From Sandaracinus sp. (GTDB lineage Bacteria > Myxococcota_A > Polyangia > Polyangiales > Houyiibacteriaceae), in contig PABA01000038.1 in NCBI GenBank assembly GCA_002699025.1, positions 40,469 to 104,468 on the forward strand: a stretch of DNA of 64,000 bases, read 5' to 3'. How positions within the stretch are numbered: the first letter of the stretch is position 1; every line of letters begins with the position of its first letter. The notes beneath the pieces are model-generated. The model did no database searches. It was not told where the DNA came from and was given only the letters and a program-made list of their open reading frames with translations. The position numbers and the translations under genes are program-made. Positions 41,343 through 50,287 of the stretch are shown here, piece after piece.

Positions 41343-41729
41343 ATGTCGGAACGAAGCGACGGTGTGATGAGGACGAAGGACGAGGAGGGGCTGGAGACGG
41401 CCTCTGTGGGCCTCGGCTCGCGCGCGTCGGAGGAGGCCGCTCACGGCTGGACCTTCCTCAGCAATCACGCCCACGTGCTTCTATGCATCGCGCGCGACCG
41501 CGATGCACGCCTCCGCGACATCGCCGCCGAGGTGGGCATCACCGAGCGGGCCGTCCAGCGCATCCTCGGCGAGCTCGAAGACGCGGGCGTGGTGGTGCGG
41601 GAGCGTCGCGGTCGGCGGAACCACTACGAGATCGACGGCGAGATCCCGCTCCGACATCCGCTCGAAGCGCACCGCTCCATCGGCGACCTCCTCGACCTGC
41701 TGCGCCAACCGAGCAGCGCGGCCGAGTGA
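41343..41729 (+). CDS. Winged-helix (MarR/ArsR-like) regulator
   Basis: 128 residues from ATG 41343; in-frame starts at 41310 and 41334 lie within the promoter palindromes. The core is WTFLSNHAHVLLCIARDRDA, LRDIAAEVGITERAVQRIL and ELEDAGVVVRERRGRRNHYE, a helix-turn-helix plus wing with a conserved N-terminal FLSNHAHVL phrase. The tail PLRHPLEAHRSIGDLLDLL is helical. This small family is recognised as helix-turn-helix proteins without a known ligand. It is divergent from the export operon and probably controls it through the palindromes at 41303-41333. Confidence 0.75.
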   Translation: MSERSDGVMRTKDEEGLETASVGLGSRASEEAAHGWTFLSNHAHVLLCIARDRDARLRDIAAEVGITERAVQRILGELEDAGVVVRERRGRRNHYEIDGEIPLRHPLEAHRSIGDLLDLLRQPSSAAE

Positions 41730-41802
41730 ACGTGACGACGGATGACGCCGAGCAGGTCGACGCGGCCGCCGCACAGCCCTGGGACGGACCTCGTCGCCCC
41801 CT

Positions 41803-41915
41803 GTGAGACGACGCACGGCCGTACCCGGGACGGAAAGTCCGTGAGATGACGCACGGACGTACCTGGGACGGAAAACCCGTGAGATGACTCACGTCCGTGC
41901 CCGGGCGGCTCCGCT
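41803..41915. repeat. 38-bp direct repeats with hairpin
   Basis: Three copies (the last shortened) start at 41803, 41841 and 41879, with GTGAGA(C/T)GAC(G/T)CACG near each start. The third copy contains the perfect hairpin CGTGAG-ATGA-CTCACG. The array lies between convergent genes and may end transcription. Confidence 0.7.
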
Positions 41916-41932
41916 GTCGATCCCTCGAGAGC

Positions 41933-42778
41933 TCAGAACGTCAGCGCTGCGCGCGCCCCGGCGCCCCGCGGCCCGGCGGTCGGCGCGAGCGTGAGGCTCC
42001 GCCCTTCGCCGAGCACCATGCGGAAGTGGTGAAGCGTCTTGCGCTTGCGGAGCCCGAGCGCGAAGAGCGTCAGGCCCGCGACCTGGAGCAGCCCGTCGAC
42101 CACCAGGGCGGCCCGCGTGATCGAGTCGTCGAAGTCCCGCAGCCCGAGGAAGGGGCCCGCGAGCGGGACGAGGAGCACGGCCGGCGCGTCGATGCTGTCG
42201 GACCAGCCCGCGACGAGCGAGATGTAGCTGACGCCGAACATCACGGCGCCCGGGATCAGCATGCCGAGCCGGCGGCTCTCGTGGAGCTCGGCGTCCTCGG
42301 GGATCGGCTGCCCCTCCTCGTAGGGCGTCACGTGCGTCCGCACCCGCCTCGGCGTCTGGGGCGCGGGCGGGCCGTAGGTCGGGGTCGTCGGCCCCGGGCG
42401 GACGACCGGAGAAGGAGGGACGACGGGGGTCGCGCTGGGCGGGCCGTAGCCGGGCGGCGCGACGGGCACGCCTGCTGGGCCGGAGGGCTCGCTGGCCCCG
42501 CCGCTCGCAGAAGCGGGGGAGGAGGCAGGGGACGCCGGCGCGGGCGCGGCCGTGCCCTCGTCGGTTGGCGTGCTCCCCGGCGCCCCCGTGGAGGCGCTCG
42601 GCGGCGCGGCCGGCTCGTCCTCGGCGGGCGCCGGCGTCTCGGCGGGGGCGCTCCCGTCCGGGGCCTCGGCCTCCGCCGGTGGGGGAGCGAGCGCGTCGGC
42701 GCCCTCGTTCGGAGGCTGAGCCGACGCCGCGAGGGGCAGCAGCAGGCCCGCCAGCGCCAGCAAAGCGAGTCGTCGCAT
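41933..42778 (-). CDS. Pro/Ala-rich exported membrane protein, unknown
   Basis: 281 residues. A signal peptide (ALLALAGLLLPLAASA) is followed by about 130 residues of Pro/Ala/Ser/Gly low complexity and a conserved-looking end: HVTPYEEGQPIPEDAELHES, then RRLGMLIPGAVMFGVSYISL and membrane helices near LLVPLAGPFLGL and AALVVDGLLQVAGLTLFALGL. Several myxobacterial envelope proteins have this shape, and their role is unknown. CATACT lies 7 nt before the ATG. It stands alone between the regulator and the zinc-ribbon genes. Confidence 0.7.
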   Translation of the reverse strand: MRRLALLALAGLLLPLAASAQPPNEGADALAPPPAEAEAPDGSAPAETPAPAEDEPAAPPSASTGAPGSTPTDEGTAAPAPASPASSPASASGGASEPSGPAGVPVAPPGYGPPSATPVVPPSPVVRPGPTTPTYGPPAPQTPRRVRTHVTPYEEGQPIPEDAELHESRRLGMLIPGAVMFGVSYISLVAGWSDSIDAPAVLLVPLAGPFLGLRDFDDSITRAALVVDGLLQVAGLTLFALGLRKRKTLHHFRMVLGEGRSLTLAPTAGPRGAGARAALTF

Positions 42779-42913
42779 CGCCCCCAGTATGCGGGCCCAG
42801 GGTCGACGCGCCACGCCCGCCCCCTCGCGGGGCGCCCAGGTGCGGGCGAGAGAGGTCGCCACCTCGGCGGCGCGGGTTGCCGTCGCAGCTAGGGAGTGCG
42901 TACGCGATCCTGG

Positions 42914-43558
42914 CTAGGGCTCGCGCTCGGCGGAATCCTCTTCGGGCCGCGCGCCGCGGCCGGAGAGCGCGCGGAAGAAGTCGCGGAGCAACCACATGAA
43001 GAGGTTCGGCTCGGTGTCGCGCGGCTCTGGCGGCTCCTTCGTCCGACGTCTCCGGCGCCGCACCGCCTCCTCGAGATCGGCGCGCGTCTGCGCCGGCGGC
43101 GGCACGAAGCGCCCGCGCGCCCGCCCCGGCTCGCGGTAGCCCCCCTCCCCCGCGCCAGGTCGCGCCGCGGCGCCCGCGCGCCGATCCCAGGCGTCGTCCA
43201 CGTCGAGCTGGAAGGCCCGCCGCGCCGCCTGCGCGAAGGCCTCGGTCTCCTCCGCGTCGAGGAAGACGCCCCCGCAACACTCGGCCCGCTCGACCTCGAC
43301 CTCGCCCCGCGGCAAGGCCGCCGCATAGCGCCGCATCGCCTCCCCGTGCGCCGGGCAGCGCCGAGACGAGAGGCCGAGGTCCCGCGCCGCGTGCACCGAG
43401 GGCCCGAAGAGAGCCCGCGTGTCCACCCCGATGAGCTTCGGCTCGCCGGGCTCGAGGAACATCCCCCCGCACCCCGGACAGAGGTCGAGCTCCACCCCCC
43501 GCCGCCAGAAGGGCACGAAGGGCTCGTCGCACGCCGGGCACCGACGCGGCGACGCCAT
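42914..43558 (-). CDS. TFIIB-type zinc-ribbon protein
   Basis: 214 residues, no signal peptide. First ribbon: CPAC (residues 7-10) with CPGCGGMFLEPGE; then the spacer GVDTRALFG; second ribbon: CPAHGEAM with ECCGGVFLDAEE. The C-terminal half is Arg/Glu-rich and ends with a short hydrophobic stretch (PNLFMWLLRDFFRAL). It matches the bacterial zf-TFIIB family. It should bind zinc, and the partner is unknown. Its ATG overlaps the stop of the upstream gene by one base, and the two genes are paralogous. Confidence 0.8.
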   Translation of the reverse strand: MASPRRCPACDEPFVPFWRRGVELDLCPGCGGMFLEPGEPKLIGVDTRALFGPSVHAARDLGLSSRRCPAHGEAMRRYAAALPRGEVEVERAECCGGVFLDAEETEAFAQAARRAFQLDVDDAWDRRAGAAARPGAGEGGYREPGRARGRFVPPPAQTRADLEEAVRRRRRRTKEPPEPRDTEPNLFMWLLRDFFRALSGRGARPEEDSAEREP

Positions 43559-44622
43559 CAGAGCTTACGGCCGCGCGTCTGCCGCTGGCGCATCATCTCC
43601 AGCACCATCCCATCGACCCGGGCCCGCACGAAGCGCGCCTCGACCTCCGCGCCCTCCTCGCCGGCCATCCGCTGCAGGATCGCCTCCTCGCCGGCGACCT
43701 CGCCCTTCTCCTCGAACTCCCGATCCGCCGCGTAGGTCTCCGCCCGCCGCGCCGCCCGCACGAAGGGGTCGTACTCGCCGCCGTCGAGGAAGAGCCCGCC
43801 GCAGCAGGTCGCCCGGTCGACCACGACCGCGCCCGCCAGCGTCACCACCCGGAGCGCCTTCATCGTCTCGGCGCAGCGCGGGCAATCCAGCTCCGACGCG
43901 CCGAGATCCTGCGCCGCCTCCGGTCCGACCCCGAAGAGCGCCGCCGTGTTCACGCCCCGCCCGTCGAGGGCCGAGAGGTCGAGGAACATCGAGCCGCAGC
44001 TCGGGCAGAGGTCGATCTCCGTGTCCCCCTGCCGGTCCGCCCGATAGCCGACCCCGCAGCGCGGGCATCGACGCCCGTCGGCCGCAGGCCCCTTCGGCTC
44101 CACGGGCACGGGCGGGTCGGCCACCGGCGCGTCGGCCGCGTCGGCGCCTGCGGCCGCGGCCGCGATGCCCTGACCGATCGCCTCGAGGGGCGTGGGCCCG
44201 GCGCCGTCCTCGGTCACCCAAGGCGGCAGCACGAACTTCCCGGACGCGCGCACCTCCCGCTGCTGCGCCGCGAGCTGGGCCGCCCGCCGCGCCGCCCGCG
44301 CGAACTGCCGATCCTCCCCCGCGTCGAGGAAGAAGCCCCCGCAGCAGCCGGCGCGCTCGATCTCGAGGACGCCGTCGAGCCGCCCGAGCTCCACCCGGTA
44401 GGTCGTCATCGGCTCGCCATGCGCCGGGCAGGGGCGCTGCGACGGCCCCACCGGCGATGCCGATCCCTCGCCGCCCCCGAAGAGCGCGTGCGTCTCGATG
44501 CCCCGCGCCTCGGCCTCCCCCGGGTCGAGGAAGACGCCCTCGCACGCCGGACAGACGTCGATCTCCACGCCGAAGAGGAAGCGCTCCTCCATCGGCTCCC
44601 CACACGCCGGACACTTCCGCAT
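43558..44622 (-). CDS. Protein with four TFIIB-type zinc ribbons
   Basis: 354 residues. Two copies of the same two-ribbon module occur: CPACGEPM with CPACEGVFLDPGE, GIETHALFG, CPAHGEPM with GCCGGFFLDAGED; and CPRCGVGY with CPSCGSMFLDLSA, GVNTAALFG, CPRCAETM with TCCGGLFLDGGEY. A Pro/Ala-rich linker joins them. The ALFG phrase and the CCGG motif recur in both modules and in the downstream gene. This suggests tandem duplication. No enzyme domain is seen. TAAGCT lies 7 nt before the ATG. The role may be metal or nucleic-acid binding, but this is unproven. Confidence 0.8.
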   Translation of the reverse strand: MRKCPACGEPMEERFLFGVEIDVCPACEGVFLDPGEAEARGIETHALFGGGEGSASPVGPSQRPCPAHGEPMTTYRVELGRLDGVLEIERAGCCGGFFLDAGEDRQFARAARRAAQLAAQQREVRASGKFVLPPWVTEDGAGPTPLEAIGQGIAAAAAGADAADAPVADPPVPVEPKGPAADGRRCPRCGVGYRADRQGDTEIDLCPSCGSMFLDLSALDGRGVNTAALFGVGPEAAQDLGASELDCPRCAETMKALRVVTLAGAVVVDRATCCGGLFLDGGEYDPFVRAARRAETYAADREFEEKGEVAGEEAILQRMAGEEGAEVEARFVRARVDGMVLEMMRQRQTRGRKL

Positions 44623-44772
44623 CGCGCCCAGCTTACCAGGCGCGGCCGGGCGCGACCCTCACGCGGGCGCGCGGCCGTGGGCGGGCGCTCGGGGAACCGT
44701 CGGGAGCCGACGCAGCGCCACGGCGAGGCGCCCCCAGCGTGTCGCGGACGCGAACGCGCCCGAAGACCGAGC

Positions 44773-46140
44773 TCAGGCGACCGCCGCGGCCTGCGGCTCG
44801 GCCCCCTCGTCCTCCTCCAGGGGCGCGAAGTTCTCCGGGCGCATCAGCGCCTCCATGATCATCGGCTTCGCGACCAGGATGCCGTTCACGTGCGAGTCCA
44901 GGCCCGCGATCACCCCCGAGAGCAGCGAGATCGCCCGCCCGTAGAGCACGATGTCCTGCGGGATGTGGATGCCCTCGATCCGATCGATGACGCTCTGGAT
45001 CTTCTCCTTCATGTCCTCGATGTCGATGTCCTTCAGATCGGTGGGCGTCATCTCGTACATCTCGTCGAAGAACTCCTGGATGATCGGCCGCGCGATCTCC
45101 ACGTCGCGCTCGCTCAGCACCCCCATCTTCGACACGGCCCGGATGAAGCCGTCGACGTCGCGCCCCATGAACGCCACGGAGGCATGCACGAGCTTCCGCT
45201 GGAACCCGCGCGGGAGCACCTTCACCTGCCCGAAGTCCAGGATGCAGACCTCCGCGCCCTCCTCGCCGCCCCGGACGAGCAGGTTCCCCGGGTGCGGGTC
45301 CGACTGGAACACCCCGTCGACGAAGAACTGGTGCGCGTAGGCGCGGATCAGCTTCTGGATCAGATCGAGCGTCTCGATGCCCGCCGCCTCACGCTTGGCC
45401 GCGTCCGTGATCTTGAACCCCTCGAAGTAGGTCGTGCAGATCACGTGCTCGGTCGTGAACTCCTCGACCACGCGCGGCACGACGATGTGCGGCACCTCGC
45501 CCAGGTTCTCCCCGACGAGCCGCGTGTACTCGGCCTCCTGCCGGTAGTCGAGCTCGGTCGTGAGCGCCTTCTTCACCTCTTCGTAGATGGTCCGCAGCCG
45601 GATCTTCGGGACGAAGACGTTGAAGAGCGGCACGGCGCAGCGGAACACGAAGAGATCGCAGCTCAGCTTCATCGCGATGTCCTCGTACTGGATCTTCAGC
45701 GCGACCCGCCGCCCGTCCTTCAGCGTCGCCCGATGCACCTGTCCGAAGCTCGCCGCGGCCACCGCCTCCTCCTCGATCTCCGCGAAGAGCTCGTCCGGCG
45801 GCGCCCCGAGCTCGCTCGTGAGGCGCTTGCGGATGACCTTCCAGGGCTGCGGGTCCACCTCGTCCTGCAGCTTCGAGAGCTCGGCCACCCACTCGGGCGG
45901 CATGATGTCGACGCGCGTCGAGATGATCTGGCCGACCTTGATGAGCCCCCCCCGCATGCGCACGGCCAGCCGATAGAAGGCGCGGGCGCTCTTGGTGTGG
46001 ACGCGGCTCCAGACCTCCGGCGGCGTGCTCCGGCCGAACCAGCGCTTCTTCGCCCAGAGGCGGAAGTAGCGGAAGTAGAGGGGGACGACCGTCCAGAGGA
46101 TCAGGAGGAAGCGCCAGGGGGTGTGCCAGAGGCGTCGCAT
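44773..46140 (-). CDS. ABC1/UbiB-family atypical kinase
   Basis: 455 residues. The N-terminus may be membrane associated (WRFLLILWTVVPLYFRYFRLW). Family motifs are IKVGQIISTR (KxGQ), AAASFGQVH (Ala-rich loop replacing the Gly-rich loop), VALKIQYEDI, DPHPGNLLVR and ILDFGQ. Members (UbiB, COQ8/ADCK) support ubiquinone synthesis or lipid homeostasis through an atypical ATPase activity. No other ubiquinone gene is nearby, so the exact role is open. The last residues are an acidic and Ala-rich tail. Confidence 0.9.
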   Translation of the reverse strand: MRRLWHTPWRFLLILWTVVPLYFRYFRLWAKKRWFGRSTPPEVWSRVHTKSARAFYRLAVRMRGGLIKVGQIISTRVDIMPPEWVAELSKLQDEVDPQPWKVIRKRLTSELGAPPDELFAEIEEEAVAAASFGQVHRATLKDGRRVALKIQYEDIAMKLSCDLFVFRCAVPLFNVFVPKIRLRTIYEEVKKALTTELDYRQEAEYTRLVGENLGEVPHIVVPRVVEEFTTEHVICTTYFEGFKITDAAKREAAGIETLDLIQKLIRAYAHQFFVDGVFQSDPHPGNLLVRGGEEGAEVCILDFGQVKVLPRGFQRKLVHASVAFMGRDVDGFIRAVSKMGVLSERDVEIARPIIQEFFDEMYEMTPTDLKDIDIEDMKEKIQSVIDRIEGIHIPQDIVLYGRAISLLSGVIAGLDSHVNGILVAKPMIMEALMRPENFAPLEEDEGAEPQAAAVA

Positions 46141-46284
46141 GGAGTGCTCGCGGCGGGCCCGGCGGCCTCGGGGGACCGACGGTGCAAGAAGGTGGGGAGA
46201 AGGTAACGGAAGATCCGGCCCGGGGGCAGCTACGCGCGGCAGGCGCCCGCCCTTCCCCGGTCCGAGGGGTCGTGGGGGCGAGCT

Positions 46285-46297
46285 CGTCGTAACGACG
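46285..46297. promoter_or_regulatory. 13-bp palindrome before the FAD oxidoreductase gene
   Basis: CGTCGT-A-ACGACG is a perfect inverted repeat about 58 bp before the GTG at 46356. A candidate operator only; no promoter elements could be fixed with confidence. Confidence 0.35.
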
Positions 46298-46355
46298 GCG
46301 GCCTCATCGTGTATGGGTGCACGGACGGGGTCGGTCCCGTCGGAAGGAGCGCGCG

Positions 46356-47813
46356 GTGCGGATCGTGATCATCGGGAACGGCGTGGCGGGCATGGAGGCC
46401 GCCCTCGCGGTGCGCCAGCGCGAGCCCGCCTGGGAGATCACCCTGGTCTCCGAGGAGTCAGACCACTTCTTCTCCCGCACGGCGCTGATGTGGGTGATGA
46501 GCGGGCAGCTCAGTCACCGCTGCATCGAGCCCCTCGAGCGCGACGTCTACGAGCGCATGGGCTTCCACCGGGTCCGCGCCCGCGCCGTGGGGCTCGACCT
46601 CGAGGCCCGCCGCGTGCATCTCGCCGGCGGCCTCGAGCCGCTCCCCTACGACCGGCTCCTCATCGCCTGCGGCTCCCGCCCGCGCCCCGGCCCCTGGCCC
46701 GGCTCGGACCTCCCCGGCGTCGGCCACTTCGTCACCCACCAGGACCTCGCCTGGCTCGAGGAGGAGGTCCACGGCGGCCCGAGCCACGGCGGCCCCCCGC
46801 CCCGGCCCCGCGCCCACCTCGAGGCGACGAGCGACGAGAGCCCCTACCGCTTTCGACCGGTCGCGCGCGCCGAGCGCGGCGGGCCGCCGACCCGACCGGC
46901 GGTGATCGGCGGCGGCCTGATCGGCATCGAGGCCGCCGAGGTGCTCCACGCGGCGGGCCTGAGGCCCCGCTTCTTCATCCGCGAGGAGTGGTTCTGGCCC
47001 ATGGCCCTCGACCACGCCGAGTCGCGCTGGATCGCCGAGCGCATGCGCGAGCACGGCGTGGACGTGGACCTCGAGCACGACGTGGAGGCCCTCGAGGGGG
47101 ACGGCCGGGTCGAGCGGGTCCTCACGAGCGAGGGCGAGTACGACGCGGACCTGGTCGTCGTCGCCATCGGCGTCGTCCCCAACACGGGCTGGCTCGCGGG
47201 CGCGGGGCTGGAGCTCGACCGGCGCGGCGGGCTGGTCGTCGACGCGCACCTCCGCGCGCAGCGCGCGGGCGCCGAGAACGGCTCCGAAGACCTCGGCGTC
47301 TTCGCGGCCGGCGACTGCGCGTCCGTGCGCTGGTTCCACGGCGAGCACATGCCCGAGCAGCTCTGGTACACAGCGCGCGACCAGGGCCGGGTCGCGGCGC
47401 GGGGCCTCCTCGGCGACGGCACGGCGACCTACGCGCGCGGGCACTGGTACAACAGCGCGAAGCTCTTCGACATCGAGTACACGACCGCCGGCCTCGTGAA
47501 CATGAACGTGGAGGGCGAGCGGAACTGGTTCTTCGAGGAGCGGGGGCCCGTGCGGAGCACCACGCGCGTGGTCCTCGCCGGCGAGCGCGTCGTCGGCTTC
47601 AACCTCCTCGGCCGCCGCTGGGATCACACCGTGCTCCTGCGCTGGATCGAGGAGCACCGCTCGCTCGCGTGGGTGCTCGATCACCTCGCCGAGGCCGCCT
47701 TCGACACGGAGTTCGTCCCGCCCCTCGTCGTGCCGCAGGGAGCCCGGGAGCGCGCCCCCACCGGCCCCGCCCCGAGCGCCCTCCCCGAGCCGCTCGCGCC
47801 CCCGGCCGTCTGA
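46356..47813 (+). CDS. FAD-dependent pyridine-nucleotide oxidoreductase
   Basis: 485 residues from GTG 46356, which has AAGGAG 7 nt upstream; the frame opens 39 bp earlier but lacks such a site. FAD-binding motif VIIGNGVAGMEAA, then GSRPRPGPWPGS, the NAD-binding AVIGGGLIGIEAAEVL, and LGVFAAGDCASV near the end of the FAD domain. This is the glutathione-reductase-like two-dinucleotide fold without the CxxxxC redox disulfide, as in ferredoxin, rubredoxin or nitrite reductases. It probably passes electrons from NAD(P)H to the polyferredoxin encoded 108 bp downstream. The Pro/Gly-rich stretch at about 145-175 is an insertion in the linker. Confidence 0.85.
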   Translation: MRIVIIGNGVAGMEAALAVRQREPAWEITLVSEESDHFFSRTALMWVMSGQLSHRCIEPLERDVYERMGFHRVRARAVGLDLEARRVHLAGGLEPLPYDRLLIACGSRPRPGPWPGSDLPGVGHFVTHQDLAWLEEEVHGGPSHGGPPPRPRAHLEATSDESPYRFRPVARAERGGPPTRPAVIGGGLIGIEAAEVLHAAGLRPRFFIREEWFWPMALDHAESRWIAERMREHGVDVDLEHDVEALEGDGRVERVLTSEGEYDADLVVVAIGVVPNTGWLAGAGLELDRRGGLVVDAHLRAQRAGAENGSEDLGVFAAGDCASVRWFHGEHMPEQLWYTARDQGRVAARGLLGDGTATYARGHWYNSAKLFDIEYTTAGLVNMNVEGERNWFFEERGPVRSTTRVVLAGERVVGFNLLGRRWDHTVLLRWIEEHRSLAWVLDHLAEAAFDTEFVPPLVVPQGARERAPTGPAPSALPEPLAPPAV

Positions 47814-47921
47814 GCGCGGCGGCGCCACCGCTTCGCACGCGCCGATTCGCACGCCCGATCCGCACGCCCGATTCGCCCCCCGATCCCCGACCCCGATTCG
47901 CCCGCCCGGAGCAAGACCCGC

Positions 47922-49040
47922 ATGGACCTCCAAGGACAGAACGGCCTGATGACCACCTTCCGCGAGGGCTGGCGCTCCCGGAAGGCCTCGGCCTGGCTCA
48001 TCGCCCTCGCCCTCCTCGCCTTCTACACGGACCTCTACTTCTTCGACCACCTCACGGAGCCGGCGAAGGCCCTCGGGCTCCGCTCGAAGTGGTTCCTCTA
48101 CTCGGCCCTCTACTCGGTCGCGATGATCGGCGGCGCCGTCTACTACCTCCGCCGCCACGGAAACGCCCGCTACAACCGCTACCGCATCGCCACCAACCTC
48201 GGCGTCCAGCTCGTCCTCGCCTTCCTCCTCCCCTTCGTCATGCCCCTGCTCGCCGGCGCGCCGGAGGACGACTACTGGAAGTACGAGTACTTCGCCGCGA
48301 GCATCTGGCCCCTTGACCACTACAAGCTCCACCCGAGCATCCTCCGCGCCGTCCCCCTCGTCCTCGCCCTGACGACGGTCGCCCTCGCCTTCCTCGTCGC
48401 CCCCCTGCTCGGCTTCTTCTTCGGCAAGCGCTGGTACTGCAGCTGGGTCTGCGGCTGCGGCGGCCTCGCCAACACCTTCGGCGACCCCTGGCGGCACCTC
48501 ACGGCGACCTCCACCGCCTCCTGGAAGTTCGAGAAGGTCGCCGTGCACTCGGTGATGTTCCTCGCGATCGTCTCGACGCTCCTCCTCTTCGTCGACGCCT
48601 TCGCCGACACGGGCGAGACCTTCCACGCCGTCATCGCCGGCGGCGAGTGGTGGTCCATGAAGTCGCTCTACGGCTACGTCGTCGGCGCGCTCCTCGCCGG
48701 GCTCGTGGGCGTCGGCTTCTATCCGCTCTTCGGCCCGCGCGTCTGGTGCCGGAACTTCTGCCCCATGGCCGCCCTCCTCGGCCTGACGCAGAAGCTCGGC
48801 CGCTTCCGCATCCGCGTGAAGCCGGACATGTGCATCTCCTGCGGCAACTGCACGACCTACTGCGAGATGGGCATCGACGTCCGCTCCTACGCCCAGTCGA
48901 ACGAGAGCTTCACCCGGGCCGCCTGCGTCGGCTGCGGCATGTGCGCCCACGTCTGCCCGCGCGGCGTCCTCAAGCTCGAGAACGCGCCGACGCTCCAGGA
49001 GGACAAGGCCCGCCAGCGCCTCCCGGTCGTGAACCTCTGA
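47922..49040 (+). CDS. Membrane polyferredoxin (NapH/NosR/CcoG-like)
   Basis: 372 residues with five or six membrane helices. Cysteine sites: CSWVCGCGG about residue 170, CRNFCPM about 275, then two 4Fe-4S motifs CISCGNCTTYC and CVGCGMCAHVC at about 300-345, each followed by a partner Cys-Pro or later Cys. The architecture of helices plus cytoplasmic ferredoxin domains matches quinol-linked electron-transfer proteins such as NapH, NosR and CcoG (RdxA). With the upstream FAD oxidoreductase it may form a membrane electron path from NAD(P)H to a quinone or periplasmic acceptor. No nitrate or N2O reductase is encoded nearby. Confidence 0.85.
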   Translation: MDLQGQNGLMTTFREGWRSRKASAWLIALALLAFYTDLYFFDHLTEPAKALGLRSKWFLYSALYSVAMIGGAVYYLRRHGNARYNRYRIATNLGVQLVLAFLLPFVMPLLAGAPEDDYWKYEYFAASIWPLDHYKLHPSILRAVPLVLALTTVALAFLVAPLLGFFFGKRWYCSWVCGCGGLANTFGDPWRHLTATSTASWKFEKVAVHSVMFLAIVSTLLLFVDAFADTGETFHAVIAGGEWWSMKSLYGYVVGALLAGLVGVGFYPLFGPRVWCRNFCPMAALLGLTQKLGRFRIRVKPDMCISCGNCTTYCEMGIDVRSYAQSNESFTRAACVGCGMCAHVCPRGVLKLENAPTLQEDKARQRLPVVNL

Positions 49041-49230
49041 TCGCGCGCGCCCTCGAGCGAGGGAAGATGTAACGACCCGGCCCCTCGCGCGTCTGTTCGG
49101 ATGTGATGCCGGTGGGGCGTCGCCCCGAACCCGCCCTCCATCCCTCCCCTCCCCACATCCACGCGAGGGCCCCGGGGCGGCGCTCCGCCGGCGCTTTTCT
49201 ACGCCCCCCGCTCGCCGTAGCCTCGGACGC

Positions 49231-50178
49231 ATGGAGGAGCTCCGCTTCGAGACGCCGGACGGCGTACGCCTCGCCGGCTACCGCTGGGACCCGGAGGGCG
49301 ACCCGGTCGCCGTGCTGCAGATCACGCACGGCATCTCCGAGCACGCGCGCCGCTACGCGCCGGTCGCCGAGCGCTTCGCCGCCGAGGGCTGGGTCGTCTA
49401 CGCGCACGACCACCGCGGCCACGGCGGCAGCATCCCGGAGGGCGGCGTCCCCGGGCACATGGCCGACTCGGACGGCTGGGAGCGCGCCACCGAGGATCTG
49501 CACCGCATCCACCGCGAGATCCGCCTCCGCCACCCGGGCCTGCCCGTCGTGCTCCTCGCGCACTCGGGCGGCTCCTTCATGGCGCAGCGCCTCCTCGCCC
49601 AGTACCCGGACGACTTCGACCTCGTCGCCCTGAGCGGCTCGAACGGCAAGCCGCCCCCCATCGCCGCCGCCGGCCGCCTCGTCACGCGCCTCGAGCGCTG
49701 GCGCCGCGGGAAGGACGCCTCGAGCCCGCTGATCCAGAAGCTCTCCTTCGGCGGCTTCAACGACGGCTTCGAGGGGCGCACGGAGTTCGACTGGCTCTCG
49801 AGCGACCCGGCGGCCGTCGACGCCTACGTGGACGATCCCCTCTGCGGCTTCCCGCTGAGCACGCAGACCTGGACCGACATGCTCGACGCGCTCCCGGAGC
49901 TGACGAAGCCGCGGCAGCTCGCGCGCATCCCGAAGGACAAGCCGATCTACGTCTTCGGCGGCGATCGGGATCCGGTGGGCGACCAGGGCGCGGGCCTGCG
50001 CCGCCTCGTCGACGCCTACAAACGGGCGGGCCTCCAGGACGTGACGCTGAAGCTCTACCCCGGCGGGCGGCACGAGATGCTGAACGAGAGCAACAAGGAC
50101 GAGGTCATCGGCGACCTCGCCAAGTGGATCGCCGGCCGGCTCCCGGAGAAGGAGGAGCGCGCCGACGACGCCGAGTGA
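49231..50178 (+). CDS. Alpha/beta hydrolase, monoacylglycerol-lipase-like
   Basis: 315 residues, no signal peptide. Motifs of the serine aminopeptidase/Hydrolase_4 group: ITHGISEHARRY (oxyanion loop HGxxEHxxRY), HDHRGHGGS, LLAHSGGSFMAQ with the nucleophile in AHSGG (GHSMG is usual), GDRDPVG as acid and GGRHEMLNE as His. It should cleave monoacylglycerols or similar esters in the cytosol. TAGCCT lies 7 nt before the ATG. It is a single gene, unlinked to its neighbours in function. Confidence 0.9.
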   Translation: MEELRFETPDGVRLAGYRWDPEGDPVAVLQITHGISEHARRYAPVAERFAAEGWVVYAHDHRGHGGSIPEGGVPGHMADSDGWERATEDLHRIHREIRLRHPGLPVVLLAHSGGSFMAQRLLAQYPDDFDLVALSGSNGKPPPIAAAGRLVTRLERWRRGKDASSPLIQKLSFGGFNDGFEGRTEFDWLSSDPAAVDAYVDDPLCGFPLSTQTWTDMLDALPELTKPRQLARIPKDKPIYVFGGDRDPVGDQGAGLRRLVDAYKRAGLQDVTLKLYPGGRHEMLNESNKDEVIGDLAKWIAGRLPEKEERADDAE

Positions 50179-50252
50179 GCGGGCCTTCGCCACGTTTCGG
50201 CGTCGGCGAAAGGGTGCAAAGTCCCCGCCACACCGCAATCCGTTGCAACGCG

Positions 50253-50281
50253 TTGCTGCCGCCGAGGCCGGCTGCTAAGCC
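50253..50281 (+). promoter_or_regulatory. Promoter of the thiol-redox gene cluster
   Basis: TTGCTG (50253-50258), 17-bp spacer ending in TGC, TAAGCC (50276-50281), then 6 nt to ATG 50288: an extended -10 promoter giving a leaderless transcript. CGTTGCAACG just upstream (50241-50250) is a palindrome. Confidence 0.5.
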
Positions 50282-50287
50282 GCCGAG

